Shown: positions 33,582 to 44,109 of the stretch, piece by piece
Position numbering within the stretch: the first letter of the stretch is position 1
Layout: the number at the start of each line of letters is the position of its first letter
NCBI GenBank assembly: GCA_032622095.1
Contig: CP136068.1
Span: 47,238,443-47,302,442 of the forward strand
Reading direction: 5' to 3'
Source: Siphonodentalium dalli
Taxonomy: Eukaryota > Mollusca > Scaphopoda > Gadilida > Siphonodentaliidae
DNA: 64,000 nt
Made by a program: the position numbers and the translations under genes
The notes under the pieces: model-generated
The model's input: the letters and a program-made list of their open reading frames with translations, nothing else
Told to the model about the DNA's origin: nothing
Databases searched by the model: none

Positions 33582-35029
33582 CCCGCGGTGCCATTATAAA
33601 CATGATAGGCGGCATTTAGTCGTCGAATTGTATGCAGATACACAAACATGTCATTTTGAGTGTGCTCCGTGATTCCTTGAAGGTTTACCCCAATTCAACG
33701 CCCAACAAAATATGCATGGACCATGCACTGTTGGTTTTCAATATGTTTTAGGAATATAATTTAATAGGAATTTATCAATAAATATGTGTCTTTTGTTAAT
33801 TCGCGTGCCTATGTCAGCCTTTATTGAACCAACAATGCATACCTTGTTAATTTGAAAATGAGAACGAATTTATCGATGACTCGGAACGAAATTTTTCACA
33901 TGGAGAAATAAATACTGACAAAGGAGCACAGCGTATTACGCCGAGAAATGTGCCGGGCAACTTCTACCTCGACAGAGACACCCCATGTGTCCCACTGTTC
34001 TGCCAGGGACGTTGATAGCTTGGTAGGAAGATGTTAATCAAGCTATTTAAATAAGTGATTATTTGACAAAATGTATTGATTTTAATCAAACACATTAAAA
34101 TGATGATACCAAGTCGATAACTACAATAACTAACAAGAATTTTGTAAACTGTAATGTGAGTATGATTAAGCGCAATGCACAATTGGATAATACGTACAAT
34201 TTAATAGCTCAAAGTAATGTTCCACCTAGGGATAAAAAAAACTACAGGCAAACTACATAGTACCGTACTGATTGTTCCAGGAACGACATGTTCCACTTAA
34301 CATTCTTAGCATAGAAGTAGTGTGTAACTACACTCATATTCAACACAATATTCCCACTTGAATTTCCTTTTGTTTTCTGATTGCCATACACACAAAGGCT
34401 CACGGAGTAACGTCGACAACTGGCTAACCGGGCAACAAAATGGGAACCAAACATCTTTGATCAATTATGAAGCAAATATTGACACTTCATCAGATTTAAC
34501 ATTGTTTTTTGTTTGTGTGTGCCTTTGTTCTGATTTTGCGACATCGTGGTAAAGAATGTAGCGTTACGCTTCAAAAAATCATGACGATTCAGTTAAAGTG
34601 TCGTGCATGAACTCCATTAAAATATAGCATGGGTGACAAATTCTTCGACAGTTTTAGAAGTGGAAGGATATTCCCTACATCAGAGTATTCAAACCAATAT
34701 GATATTTTTCCAACATGCAAAATAATCGACAAAAGCTTAACTCTGTCCCCAAATTTCATTATTATCCATAATGAGGGGTCCATGTGGGTTGTGTTCAAGA
34801 ATAAATAAATCTTGCACAATTCATGGTGTCATAATGTGCAGAACCCTCCAGAGACCCAGGAAATATAAGATTTAATTAAAATCTCAAATTAGGAAGGTAG
34901 AAAATACAATATGGCCGCCAATTTTGCTATTGCCACTCTGCATGTGCATAACATGTAAGCAAACTGACTCAATGCATCGTCAGTGCTTTACATGTTACGG
35001 TATTTTGCATATAGTCTGTATTGTAATAT
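33582..35029. other. Intergenic, no recognised feature
   Basis: Short ORFs only. Nothing with a domain, RNA structure or repeat that I can support. Confidence 0.45.
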
Positions 35030-35256
35030 TTATAAGGCAATTGTAAAGGACATGTGATGTAATGTCAAATTGCAACAATAGGACCGAGATCCAACTTGAC
35101 ATTCATTTGGCGGTGTACTAGTCAAACGTCTGCTGCACCCTACGACTGCTGACTTCCATATTAGTATAACAAGAATGGAAGCCACGATGCCAAATACAAT
35201 ATACGTATATGGCGTGATGAGAAAGTATGTCAATTGCTTACACGGGTCGTTGGTTT
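35030..35256 (-). CDS. Tentative terminal exon with a transmembrane segment
   Basis: From a possible phase-1 acceptor (GAACGTAG, ending at 35257) the frame encodes TNDPCKQLTYFLITP, a hydrophobic helix YTYIVFGIVASILVILIW, KSAVVGCSRRLTSTPPNECQ and a short Cys-rich tail to a stop at 35030. The 227-bp length fits 2 + 75 codons. Topology and phase resemble the membrane exon of an Ig-type receptor, so it could be the 3' end of another minus-strand gene lying to the right or a relic. The acceptor is weak and no partner exon was found. Confidence 0.25.
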
Positions 35257-36151
35257 CTACGTTCAGGTGAGTTATACTCCAGTGAAATATCCGCGATAAT
35301 CATGCCATAAGATAATCCCAGACACGACAAACCGAACTATAAAAACAGGTTTCGCTTTATTTCCACAGGATCCGGTCACGCACATATTTATGCGTATTTG
35401 GGAAGCTGTTCTTCAGAATATTTTGTTTAGCATTGCCTAATTCTAACAACTGACATAATATTACACGGTTACAGGTTCGTTGAAAATAACCATTCTGTTA
35501 AATATTCACAATGGCGGCTAATAGTTCATATTTGTTCAACCCTATATATAACTCTGGGCGTCTGATTATTGCTTGGGGAGTTAGTTCCCACGCTACGCAT
35601 TCGTCTTATTTTATTTTATGGCGGAAGTTCAAGATTCACGTTGCTGTCACAGTGTATTAATACATGTACATCTATTTGGGCATTTTGTTATGATGCGGAC
35701 ATTTTTTCTAAGATATACATGTACCATATTCTTATACTGGATAATGACCAAATAGTCGTTAGACGTTGATCCACATGTGACAGTTTCACCATGCTACATG
35801 TAGTAATTAGTAGCACTGAGTAATATGGTGCACACCTTGTAGATATTCACAGCGAAGTGACGCAATGAAGTTGAAAGTTATATAAAATATGACTCTTCCT
35901 GATTTCCAAAGGGGATCATACTAGCAGCATATGTACGTACGTTTACATGTACAACAGTTCAATACATGAGTTATCTTGCACACACAAACTAGCATGTGCA
36001 TAGCTACGAAATGATGTAGAGAGTATTATGAATGAAACAAATGAAGACGCGACCTTCCAAGTTTCAAATATTGGCACATTACGTACCCGTTATGTCGCCT
36101 AAGAATACATATTATGAGTAAATAAGGCGATGTCTTTGTCCAACATAAATA
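35257..36151. other. Intergenic, no recognised feature
   Basis: AT-rich with no supported gene or repeat. Confidence 0.45.
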
Positions 36152-36228
36152 GGCACACGGGAAGTTCCCCCACCCATAAACACAAAACATGTTTGTAGTT
36201 ATGGGTGGCGGGGAACTTCGCCGGTGAC
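36152..36228. repeat. Hairpin repeat
   Basis: GGGAAGTTCCCCCACCCATAA pairs with TTATGGGTGGCGGGGAACTTC. The arms are about 35 bp with a small loop ACATG. Confidence 0.75.
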
Positions 36229-36589
36229 AGTTTCCAAATTCGACTGTATATTTATTTCATTGCCGAATGTAGGACAGTCTCCTCACATGCGACTGTGGAA
36301 TCTGGTTTGATTATTGGGTATTCAGGCAGTACCTAGTGAATTAATCCCGACAAATTACGGCTTCAAATGGAAATTAAGGACTAAATACCATATATTTCAG
36401 CCTGTTTCGTTCATATGGTGGATTTTATCGTAGGGAAAGAGAACACAGTCGTTTATGGTGTCGTGTTACGATAGTAGAATTATAAAATATGTGCTGCATC
36501 TATAGTTTAGGCGATGACGGGGACACATATCAGGGACATTTATGCAATTAAGCGATATATTTTCTCGACAAATGTTTTGTACACTGTGT

Positions 36590-37042
36590 AGGTTACACTG
36601 GTGTAAATGTTTTCCATAGGCCTCAGTGCTAACGTTTTAGCGTATAGTGTTGGCAATATAAATGTTGGGTCCAAAATTTTCTTTAAATCTGAAAAATTGA
36701 CATTTTGGGAAACTTTTTACACAAAAAAATCATGTCTGTCTAGCAGGGAATTCGCCTCTAAATCTTATGTTTTCGTAACTAGTGTCAGAACCGCATAAAA
36801 AAATACAGTCATATTTTAGACCACACCAAAAAATTCAAACTTCACTACAAAGGGTTAATTCCTGTGCCAATTGTTATTTTACCTATGGGAAATCATAGGG
36901 AAGAGGTGTGATGATTTTTTTATGTGAAAAGCACACAAGGCTATTGACCAATCAGGGCCCAGTGTCTATTTTATTCTCTCCTATATATTCCAACCGCATC
37001 CGCTAGATGTCGCTCGGAACATTATTTACACCAGTGTAACCT
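36590..37042. mobile_element. Tc1/mariner-like MITE, copy a (complete)
   Basis: Perfect 19-bp terminal inverted repeats AGGTTACACTGGTGTAAAT / ATTTACACCAGTGTAACCT. The element can be framed by TA on both sides. It is 453 bp with no transposase. Copies b (truncated, 37942-38140) and c (complete, 38820-39272) are almost identical. Confidence 0.8.
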
Positions 37043-37263
37043 AAAGCGATAACCCGCTTTTTCGCGGAATAATTGTAACTCCCTACATTTCTTCAGAATT
37101 GCCCGTCAATGGAAAAAATGTGTTCAAAAACAATATCACATCTGTGGTTCTTTATTTATCACACACAATTTAACCCCACCCCCTTTAACAAATTATTCAT
37201 AAAAAAAGCACAATTTTCCACCACCAGTCATGTTCAGGCCCCATTTTCACTCAGTTTTAGGGG

Positions 37264-39018
37264 TCTGGTGTTGCAAACTTGGATCAGCTATGGAAGACTG
37301 TACAATATTCTTTCCATGAGAGAACTTCTGGTGATGTGAGGTCATTGAGTCCAGATCTGATCAGCTGAGCATCAAGCGCATGACTTTATCAGCACATTGA
37401 AGAATAAAATATGACATTTTCAGGTCTGCAAGGGTGATCCAAGATAACTGGATGTGGGTGTATATTGAATTAGTTGAATAAAGATATGCTCTCTTTGAAT
37501 TGCTGAAGCATTTTCTTAAATGTGTCCAAGTTTTAGTGCTATTAACCTTCAAATGACCATACCCACCAGTGGAAATGACACACTTTTATGATATATATCT
37601 GTATATCACTGGCTATAAAATCAAAAATACTTGTTAGATTAGGTTCTTATAACAATTGATATATGTGTCGTTGACATGCTCATGTTATGGGTCATTTGCA
37701 TTATCATGTGACTATTACCACCTTGAAAAATTTTGAAAATACCTTGAAAAATTGGCATTTTTTATGAAAAATCTTACTATTTTTTTGGCTGATGTTAGTG
37801 AAAGAAGACATCAGCAGCAAGAATAGCCACACCAAGCATGAGATATTCATTGGACTGAAAGACCAGGCTCTGTAAAATGCATTAAAATGCTTTAAAGTGA
37901 CTCACAGGAATCAAAAATGATAAAAGCTATATTTTCCCTTTAGGTTACACTGGTGTAAATGTTTTCCATAGGCCTCAGTGCTAACGTTTTAGCGTATAGT
38001 GTTGGCAATATAAATGTTGGGTCCAAAATTTTCTTTAAATCTGAAAAATTGACATTTTGGGAAACTTTTTACACAAACAAATCATGTCTGTCTAGCAGGG
38101 AATTCGCCTTTAAATCTTATGTTTTCGTAACTAGTGTCAGTCTGGTGTTGCAAACTTGGATCAGCTATGGAAGACTGTACAATATTCTTTCCATGAGAGA
38201 ACTTCTGGTGATGTGAGGTCATTGAGTCCAGATCTGATCAGCTGAGCATCAAGCGCATGACTTTATCAGCACATTGAAGAATAAAATATGACATTTTCAG
38301 GTCTGCAAGGGTGATCCAAGATAACTGGATGTGGGTGTATATTGAATTAGTTGAATAAAGATATGCTCTCTTTGAATTGCTGAAGCATTTTCTTAAATGT
38401 GTCCAAGTTTTAGTGCTATTAACCTTCAAATGACCATACCCACCAGTGGAAATGACACACTTTTATGATATATATCTGTATATCACTGGCTATAAAATCA
38501 AAAATACTTGTTAGATTAGGTTATTATAACAATTGATATATGTGTCGTTGACATGCTCATGTTATGGGTCATTTGCATTATCATGTGACTATTACCACCT
38601 TGAAAATTTTTGAAAATACCTTGAAAAATTGGCATTTTTTATGAAAAATCTTACTATTTTTGTGGCTGATGTTAGTGAAAGAAGACATCAGCAGCAAGAA
38701 TAGCCACACCAAGCATGAGATATTCATTGGACTGAAAGACCAGGCTCTGTAAAATGCATTAAAATGCTTTAAAGTGACTCACAGGAATCAAAAATGATAA
38801 AAAGCTATATTTTCCCTTTAGGTTACACTGGTGTAAATGTTTTCCATAGGCCTCAGTGCTAACGTTTTAGCGTATAGTGTTGGCAATATAAATGTTGGGT
38901 CCAAAATTTTCTTTAAATCTGAAAAATTGACATTTTGGGAAACTTTTTACACAAAAAAATCATGTCTGTTTAGCAGGGAATTCGCCTTTAAATCTTATGT
39001 TTTCGTAACTAGTGTCAG
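37264..39018. repeat. 877-bp tandem duplication with a breakpoint inside a MITE
   Basis: 37264-38140 and 38141-39018 are near-identical, with one inserted A and a few substitutions. Each unit starts TCTGGTGTTGCAAACTTGG and ends in the left 199 bp of the MITE at GTGTCAG. The second unit runs on into the full MITE copy c. The predicted ORFs in both units are repeats of each other, not genes. Confidence 0.9.
37942..38140. mobile_element. Tc1/mariner-like MITE, copy b (left end only)
   Basis: Starts with the same AGGTTACACTGGTGTAAAT end as copies a and c and stops at GTGTCAG, where the duplication junction lies. Confidence 0.85.
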
Positions 39019-39272
39019 AACCGCATAAAAAAATACAGTCTTATTTTAGACCACACCAAAAAATTCAAACTTCACTACAAAGGGTTAATTCCTGTGCCAA
39101 TTGTTATTTTACCTATGGGAAATCATAGGGAAGAGGTGTGATGATTTTTTTATGTGAAAAGCACACAAGGCTATTGACCAATCAGGGCCCAGTGTCTATT
39201 TTATTCTCTCCTATATATTCCTCCCGCATCCGCTAGATGTCGCTCGGAACCTTATTTACACCAGTGTAACCT
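38820..39272. mobile_element. Tc1/mariner-like MITE, copy c (complete)
   Basis: Both 19-bp inverted ends are intact. The sequence is almost identical to copy a over 453 bp, which implies recent activity or duplication. Confidence 0.85.
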
Positions 39273-40020
39273 GTAGCGGATATGTTCATCTGTGATTTGA
39301 TCAGCTCGATGCAGTCTCTGTGGTATGTGGTAGGTTATTGCTGTGTGTGCATCCAATCACTGGTACAACTGCTGATATAGTTAGTTAAAGCTAGCTGCAT
39401 ATTATGGCCAACGAGTTTTCAATCATGCATGTTGGTTCAATTTGAGCAACACCACGGAGAGTGACAACTGTAGTCGGGCTTGGGTAATAAATAACGACTG
39501 AACAAATAAGTACAGGACATTTAGAAAATGTCTTCTTAATGTGTGACTTTCTAATCTCAAGTTAGCTACGACTGTTTATTCGCAAAGCCCACTACATACA
39601 ACGGCCTATAATTTTGAATACCAACATATGAATTAGTTGATAGTTCAATATGATCTCTTTTGGGTATACTGTATGTGAGTTTATTCCGTAGCCGTGTGCG
39701 TGGGACGCAGACTCGTGTCATACATAACATGTCAGACCAATCTGCATGCATCCAAAATATATGTGACGTTGTGCATTCAATACACACATCTTACATGACA
39801 TTGTACATTAGCATTTAAAACTAGCATTAGAAGGTACAAATGAGGGATGAATTTTAACAATATTCTGCCAATTCACGCCCTGGAAGTTGCTTCCACACAA
39901 CATGTTTGGGTGGGCACGATGTCAAATGACGTTATTTCAACCGACCAACACCGTGTATAAAGTTATAGAGAATAAATTCACATGAGTTCAAATATACTTT
40001 GTGAATCTTGGACAGTGGGG
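39273..40020. other. Intergenic, no recognised feature
   Basis: No domain-bearing ORF, RNA or repeat was found. Confidence 0.45.
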
Positions 40021-40021
40021 A

Positions 40022-40400
40022 TAAAATAAAGGTCAAGATCAAGACCAAAAACACGGTCGCACGTGAAATTGGACCGCTCATATATTGTTCACGGGATCAA
40101 AGTAGTCATAGATACCAAATTTGAGTGGGATCGGTCGAGGTCCATAAACATGCCATTATGAGCGTATATGAGCGAGGTCAAGGTTAAGGTCAATGACACG
40201 GTCGCATGTGAAATTCGTCCATTGTGTTACCCGGATCAATGTAGGCCTACATACCAAATCTGAGTCGGATCGGTCGAGCAGTTTTCGAGTCTGTAACACA
40301 CCTATATACACACATACCTACATACATATACACATTCATATATGCATACATACATACATACATACATAAATACATCCATACATCCATACACACAGGCAGA
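40022..40400. repeat. Two tandem 145-bp repeat units ending in a CATA microsatellite
   Basis: The units at about 40022-40165 and 40168-40290 share AAGGTCAAGATCAAG/AAGGTTAAGGTCAA, ACACGGTCGCA, ATACCAAAT and GGATCGGTCGAG. The last unit ends GCAGTTTTCGAGTCTGTAAC, followed by (CATA)n at 40322-40395. Organisation and words resemble the AAGGTCA-rich element at 22497-23375, so it is probably a related transposon tail. Confidence 0.7.
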
Positions 40401-40619
40401 ACTTCCAAAATATATATTAGATGTGGATGAAATTTTGACTCAGGCATCATATATACATACATGTATGGCCCTACTTGGTGAACAACCTGACCGTCCGTGT
40501 ACGGTATGGTCGAAGATGATATCCAACATGGTGACCGATTTGTTTTCAGAAAATGCAATAAATTTAAATGTACTTTATACAGATAAAATTGTGTGAAGTA
40601 TATACAAATATATATCGCT

Positions 40620-41437
40620 TTGTGGTTAGGCTAGCTTCAAAGCTGATCTATATCTTCCTATGATAAGTTTGTTTTATAGTTTCCTGCGCAATATATGTCC
40701 GGGAATTTGATTTCTAGTTATTAGGTATAATATACATTGAATCAATTTGGAACATTCTACGGCCCGCATTCATTATGAGCATAGCATGCGGGATAACAAT
40801 ATATAAACAGTGTAAAAATAGTAACGAAAAAATATCCAACTTAAATTGACTATCGCATTATAAGAAGTCATCTATATGAAATTAATATATATTAATTGAA
40901 TGATGCGTTTCCGGACTTACATGTATTATTTTATATCTCGGAAACTATATAAAACGTATTTAGGAATAGGTCGACCATCTTTAAGTAATTCACTAGCCAT
41001 AAGGGCAGCCAGAATGGCCACCAGAATTGGAAATAATACTATTTTCCACTAGTTACTTCTATATATGAATTTTGTTTTAATGATAATTGTTCGTTTTACG
41101 CTATTTGTCCAGATCGACTTATATACGAGGATCTAACGCCTGTATGAACATACAACATGTTACCATTCAATTATGGTGAGATTTACGATTGAAGCCACTG
41201 TGTTTGAGGCATGGAAATGTACGACAGTATACATAAAACACGAACAGCAGTACATGAGTCAAGTTTCGGTTAATGTTTTCTTAATTCATACTGAAACGTA
41301 CCGAACGATAGTTCAAATATATTCAGACTGTGGATATGAGACAATCGATATCTGGCTTAGAATTTGCTGACATCACACTCAGCGTGTAAATGTTCTGGAT
41401 TGTTTTAATTGAAACGGCAGCTTACACAGTTAAGCTA
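40620..41437. other. 3' flank of the Mab-21-like gene
   Basis: No gene recognised. It probably contains the 3' UTR of the minus-strand Mab-21-like gene, but I found no convincing poly(A) signal close to the stop. Confidence 0.4.
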
Positions 41438-43441
41438 TCACGTATTGTGTGTCAGTGTTTTAGTATCACGGTCGGGGCGTGTGGTGGTTATGAATTCCAT
41501 CCACCCATGATAGCCGTATAACTCGTAACATATCTCTTCGAAATTCATAATCGCTTGACTCAAAATATGGTAAGCCGAGAAACATTGATATTCCACACTT
41601 GTTTGATCAAGTATTCTGCTTAGACTGCTGAGTCCTTGGTTTGGTTGATCGCGTGCCGCAGTCGGTTTCAGATGGACACTCATAACAATAGTGTACTCAA
41701 CATGCATGAACCATCGATCAACCGCATCATACAATATGTGAATATTCGCTGGTGAGTCATCGACTATCGCCGGTCGGAACAAATTTACACCAGTGTGCAT
41801 AGAAGAAAACACCGCCTCAATATTATCGACTGCAAACGATAATAATTGCCTGGTAACTTGATTTAGCATGGTGTCAATGTTATATTTACGCCAATCAGGG
41901 TTCATATGTTTGTCGTCATGTGATCTATTTGATGTCTGCCCTAACAGTTGGCCAGCCATGGTGTTCTCGTATGATTTCAATCTGTTCAATATATCATCAG
42001 TGAATGCCAACCACTTCTTCATTGTGCAGTGTACGTGTTGCAATCTCAAGCTGGCATCGCGACTGTTGCTTCCGAATTGATGTCCAATTTTAAAACCAAA
42101 ATACTCGTCTAACGGTTCCACGGTCGTTGTTATTAATCCACAAATGAACTGTATGAATCTTTTATGAACAAGCTTCGATTGGTCACGAAGATCTCTAGAT
42201 CGTACCCAACCATTAGTCACAACATTGAATGACGTATGCAACTTTTCAACTTGATCAACGTGTGTGCGTCTCACTACAACTGTCGGACATATCCTCATGA
42301 CAGATTCGGAAACCTGTTGTTTCAAGTCGTTATGAGGGGAATTTCCTGCTACTCCATACATTGTCTCTGCTGCTCCGAATGTATTGATGGTAATGTGCAT
42401 ATCATCAATACCAGCAATACATATATTAGTGATCATATTATTTGCAAGAAACAGTTTCGTGTATGATTTCATTCCCGCGATATCGTCCGCTATGATATAA
42501 AACCCGAGAAAGGACCACAAAAACCTGCGGATATCTATCAGAGAAGATTCAGATACACCGGCCAACAAATTCATTTCAGAAACAAAATAATGAGGCATGA
42601 ATCTCTCGTTCAAATACCGAAGGAGTCTCGTTAATATTCCCACAACTGGTCGATCAATTATCCAGTCTTGCGGCTTTGTTTGTTCATAATGCCAGAGAGC
42701 GGCCGTTTTCAGGAGAAATGATGTTATTATCCCCTTGTCACCATCGACACACAGTCTGATTCTTTTCAGAAACCGTATACTCAACAGTTGATTAACAGAC
42801 ATAGTTCTTGATAGCACAACTTCCGCCTTAGCAAACGACAGACAATAGTCGTGGAGTGGATCGGGGCTAACCGGTGCAGGTCTTGCTGTGACATGAAACT
42901 CGCCATTACTGATTAATGATATAACTTCGGTTGGTGGCCATGAACGGTCGCGTGAGACGAACGAGCGAGCTGCACTAGGTAAACCACTGAGTCTCAGTTG
43001 TGGAAAATAGTCTGCGGTACTTTTTGCACGTCCAATGCGTGTCAACCCAACCTTCGTGTATCCGTGACAACTGGGAGTCTCACCAAAGATATCTTCGCTC
43101 ATATGTCTCAATGGGTCAGCCAGCATATATTTACAGTTACCGGTGAGAACAGTTGGCACATTCCCGGTTAAATTCTTGGTGGGAATTCGGACATAACACG
43201 GGATGTCACGCCGATATACTAAGCTTGACTCATCGATCGTTATGTGCCGAGGTTCGATCAGAATGTCGAAATCACTTCCTGGAATACAAAGTCCGCTAGC
43301 CGAGCTCCCTACCAATGTCACCATGCGACGAGCGCACGCTTGTCGGGCGACACTTCTACTAAGATGTCGTTGATGCAGAGTCCGGTTATATTGTGAAGAT
43401 GACTTGACGAAGCGCCGATTATTTCGAGAGGACGATGCCAT
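41438..43441 (-). CDS. Mab-21/cGAS-like nucleotidyltransferase, single exon, 667 aa
   Basis: The uninterrupted frame has ATG at 43441 in a good context (A at -3, G at +4) and an in-frame TAA 15 bp upstream. The nucleotidyltransferase core shows GSSASGLCIPGSDFDILIEP at residues 45-64 (GS motif G45-S46; D57 and D59 as the metal-binding pair). A likely third acid, D144, lies in TADYFPQLRL. WPPTEVISLI (168-177) and the Mab-21 C-terminal helices follow: SFAKAEVVL, LLSIRFLKRIR, SFLLKTAALWHYEQ and YFVSEMNLL (285-293). Family knowledge: Mab-21-domain proteins include developmental MAB21L and cGAS-like receptors that make cyclic nucleotides on sensing ligands. With the acids present, catalysis is plausible, but no cGAS zinc thumb is seen. 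Residues 330-667 match nothing I recognise and make it longer than MAB21L1 or cGAS. Confidence 0.85.
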   Translation of the reverse strand: MASSSRNNRRFVKSSSQYNRTLHQRHLSRSVARQACARRMVTLVGSSASGLCIPGSDFDILIEPRHITIDESSLVYRRDIPCYVRIPTKNLTGNVPTVLTGNCKYMLADPLRHMSEDIFGETPSCHGYTKVGLTRIGRAKSTADYFPQLRLSGLPSAARSFVSRDRSWPPTEVISLISNGEFHVTARPAPVSPDPLHDYCLSFAKAEVVLSRTMSVNQLLSIRFLKRIRLCVDGDKGIITSFLLKTAALWHYEQTKPQDWIIDRPVVGILTRLLRYLNERFMPHYFVSEMNLLAGVSESSLIDIRRFLWSFLGFYIIADDIAGMKSYTKLFLANNMITNICIAGIDDMHITINTFGAAETMYGVAGNSPHNDLKQQVSESVMRICPTVVVRRTHVDQVEKLHTSFNVVTNGWVRSRDLRDQSKLVHKRFIQFICGLITTTVEPLDEYFGFKIGHQFGSNSRDASLRLQHVHCTMKKWLAFTDDILNRLKSYENTMAGQLLGQTSNRSHDDKHMNPDWRKYNIDTMLNQVTRQLLSFAVDNIEAVFSSMHTGVNLFRPAIVDDSPANIHILYDAVDRWFMHVEYTIVMSVHLKPTAARDQPNQGLSSLSRILDQTSVEYQCFSAYHILSQAIMNFEEICYELYGYHGWMEFITTTRPDRDTKTLTHNT

Positions 43442-43550
43442 AATAAAATAAACTTAACCTCTGATTTCAAATTTTCAATCCGCGAACCACATTTGCATTG
43501 TGTTGCCACCTAGCCAGCCGTGTTGGGTATATTAGGTGAAGGTTTCAGAA

Positions 43551-43853
43551 CTAATGCACTTGTTCTCCTCGAAAGCTTCTTTGTTCGTGCTCACAGTGTA
43601 ACCCCATATACAACAGAACAGCAGAACAGAACTCAAGACGTCTCAGACAAACACAAACGTCAAGATTATATATTTGCCATAATCTTGTTCGAATTTTAAG
43701 CCCGTACTGAGCTACACACGCAGTCCAGAACATGTCATTGCAAACATCAACACACGTTTTCCACTGTACAGGAGTACCATACTCGGCTAGACAATGATGA
43801 CTGATGAGAGGTATATTGTGGGCAAGAGATAGCCTGCCGCAGATATGTACCTG
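43551..43853 (-). other. Tentative exon upstream of the Mab-21-like gene
   Basis: A strong acceptor TTTATTCTTGCAG ends at 43854. An open frame of about 100 codons follows (VHICGRLSLAHNIPLISHHC, CLAEYGTPVQWKTCVDVCND). No domain is recognised and the donor is unclear. It could be a 5' exon of the gene at 41438-43441 or of an unknown gene. Confidence 0.2.
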
Positions 43854-44109
43854 CAAGAATAAAACAAGTATTTACTAAACAGTATACATTTAGGCGACAA
43901 ACTGAGGAGAAAATCATGTACTTACTAATTTCCGGTGATATTTCTCGTAACCATGGAAGTACTCGTATGTGTGTGTAAACATACTGTATTCCAACACAAA
44001 GACAATACATACAGATACATAAGCCATAATTTATTGAAGCAGAGTATAGTTGACATAAAATTGTTGCTGTATCTTGTTGGAGATTTGTAGGCATGTTATA
44101 TCATTGGTG

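Noticed and set aside
36607-39028. Three near-identical ORFs starting MFSIGLSANVLAYS
   Set aside because: They are copies of the left half of a non-coding MITE and the tandem duplication, not a gene family.
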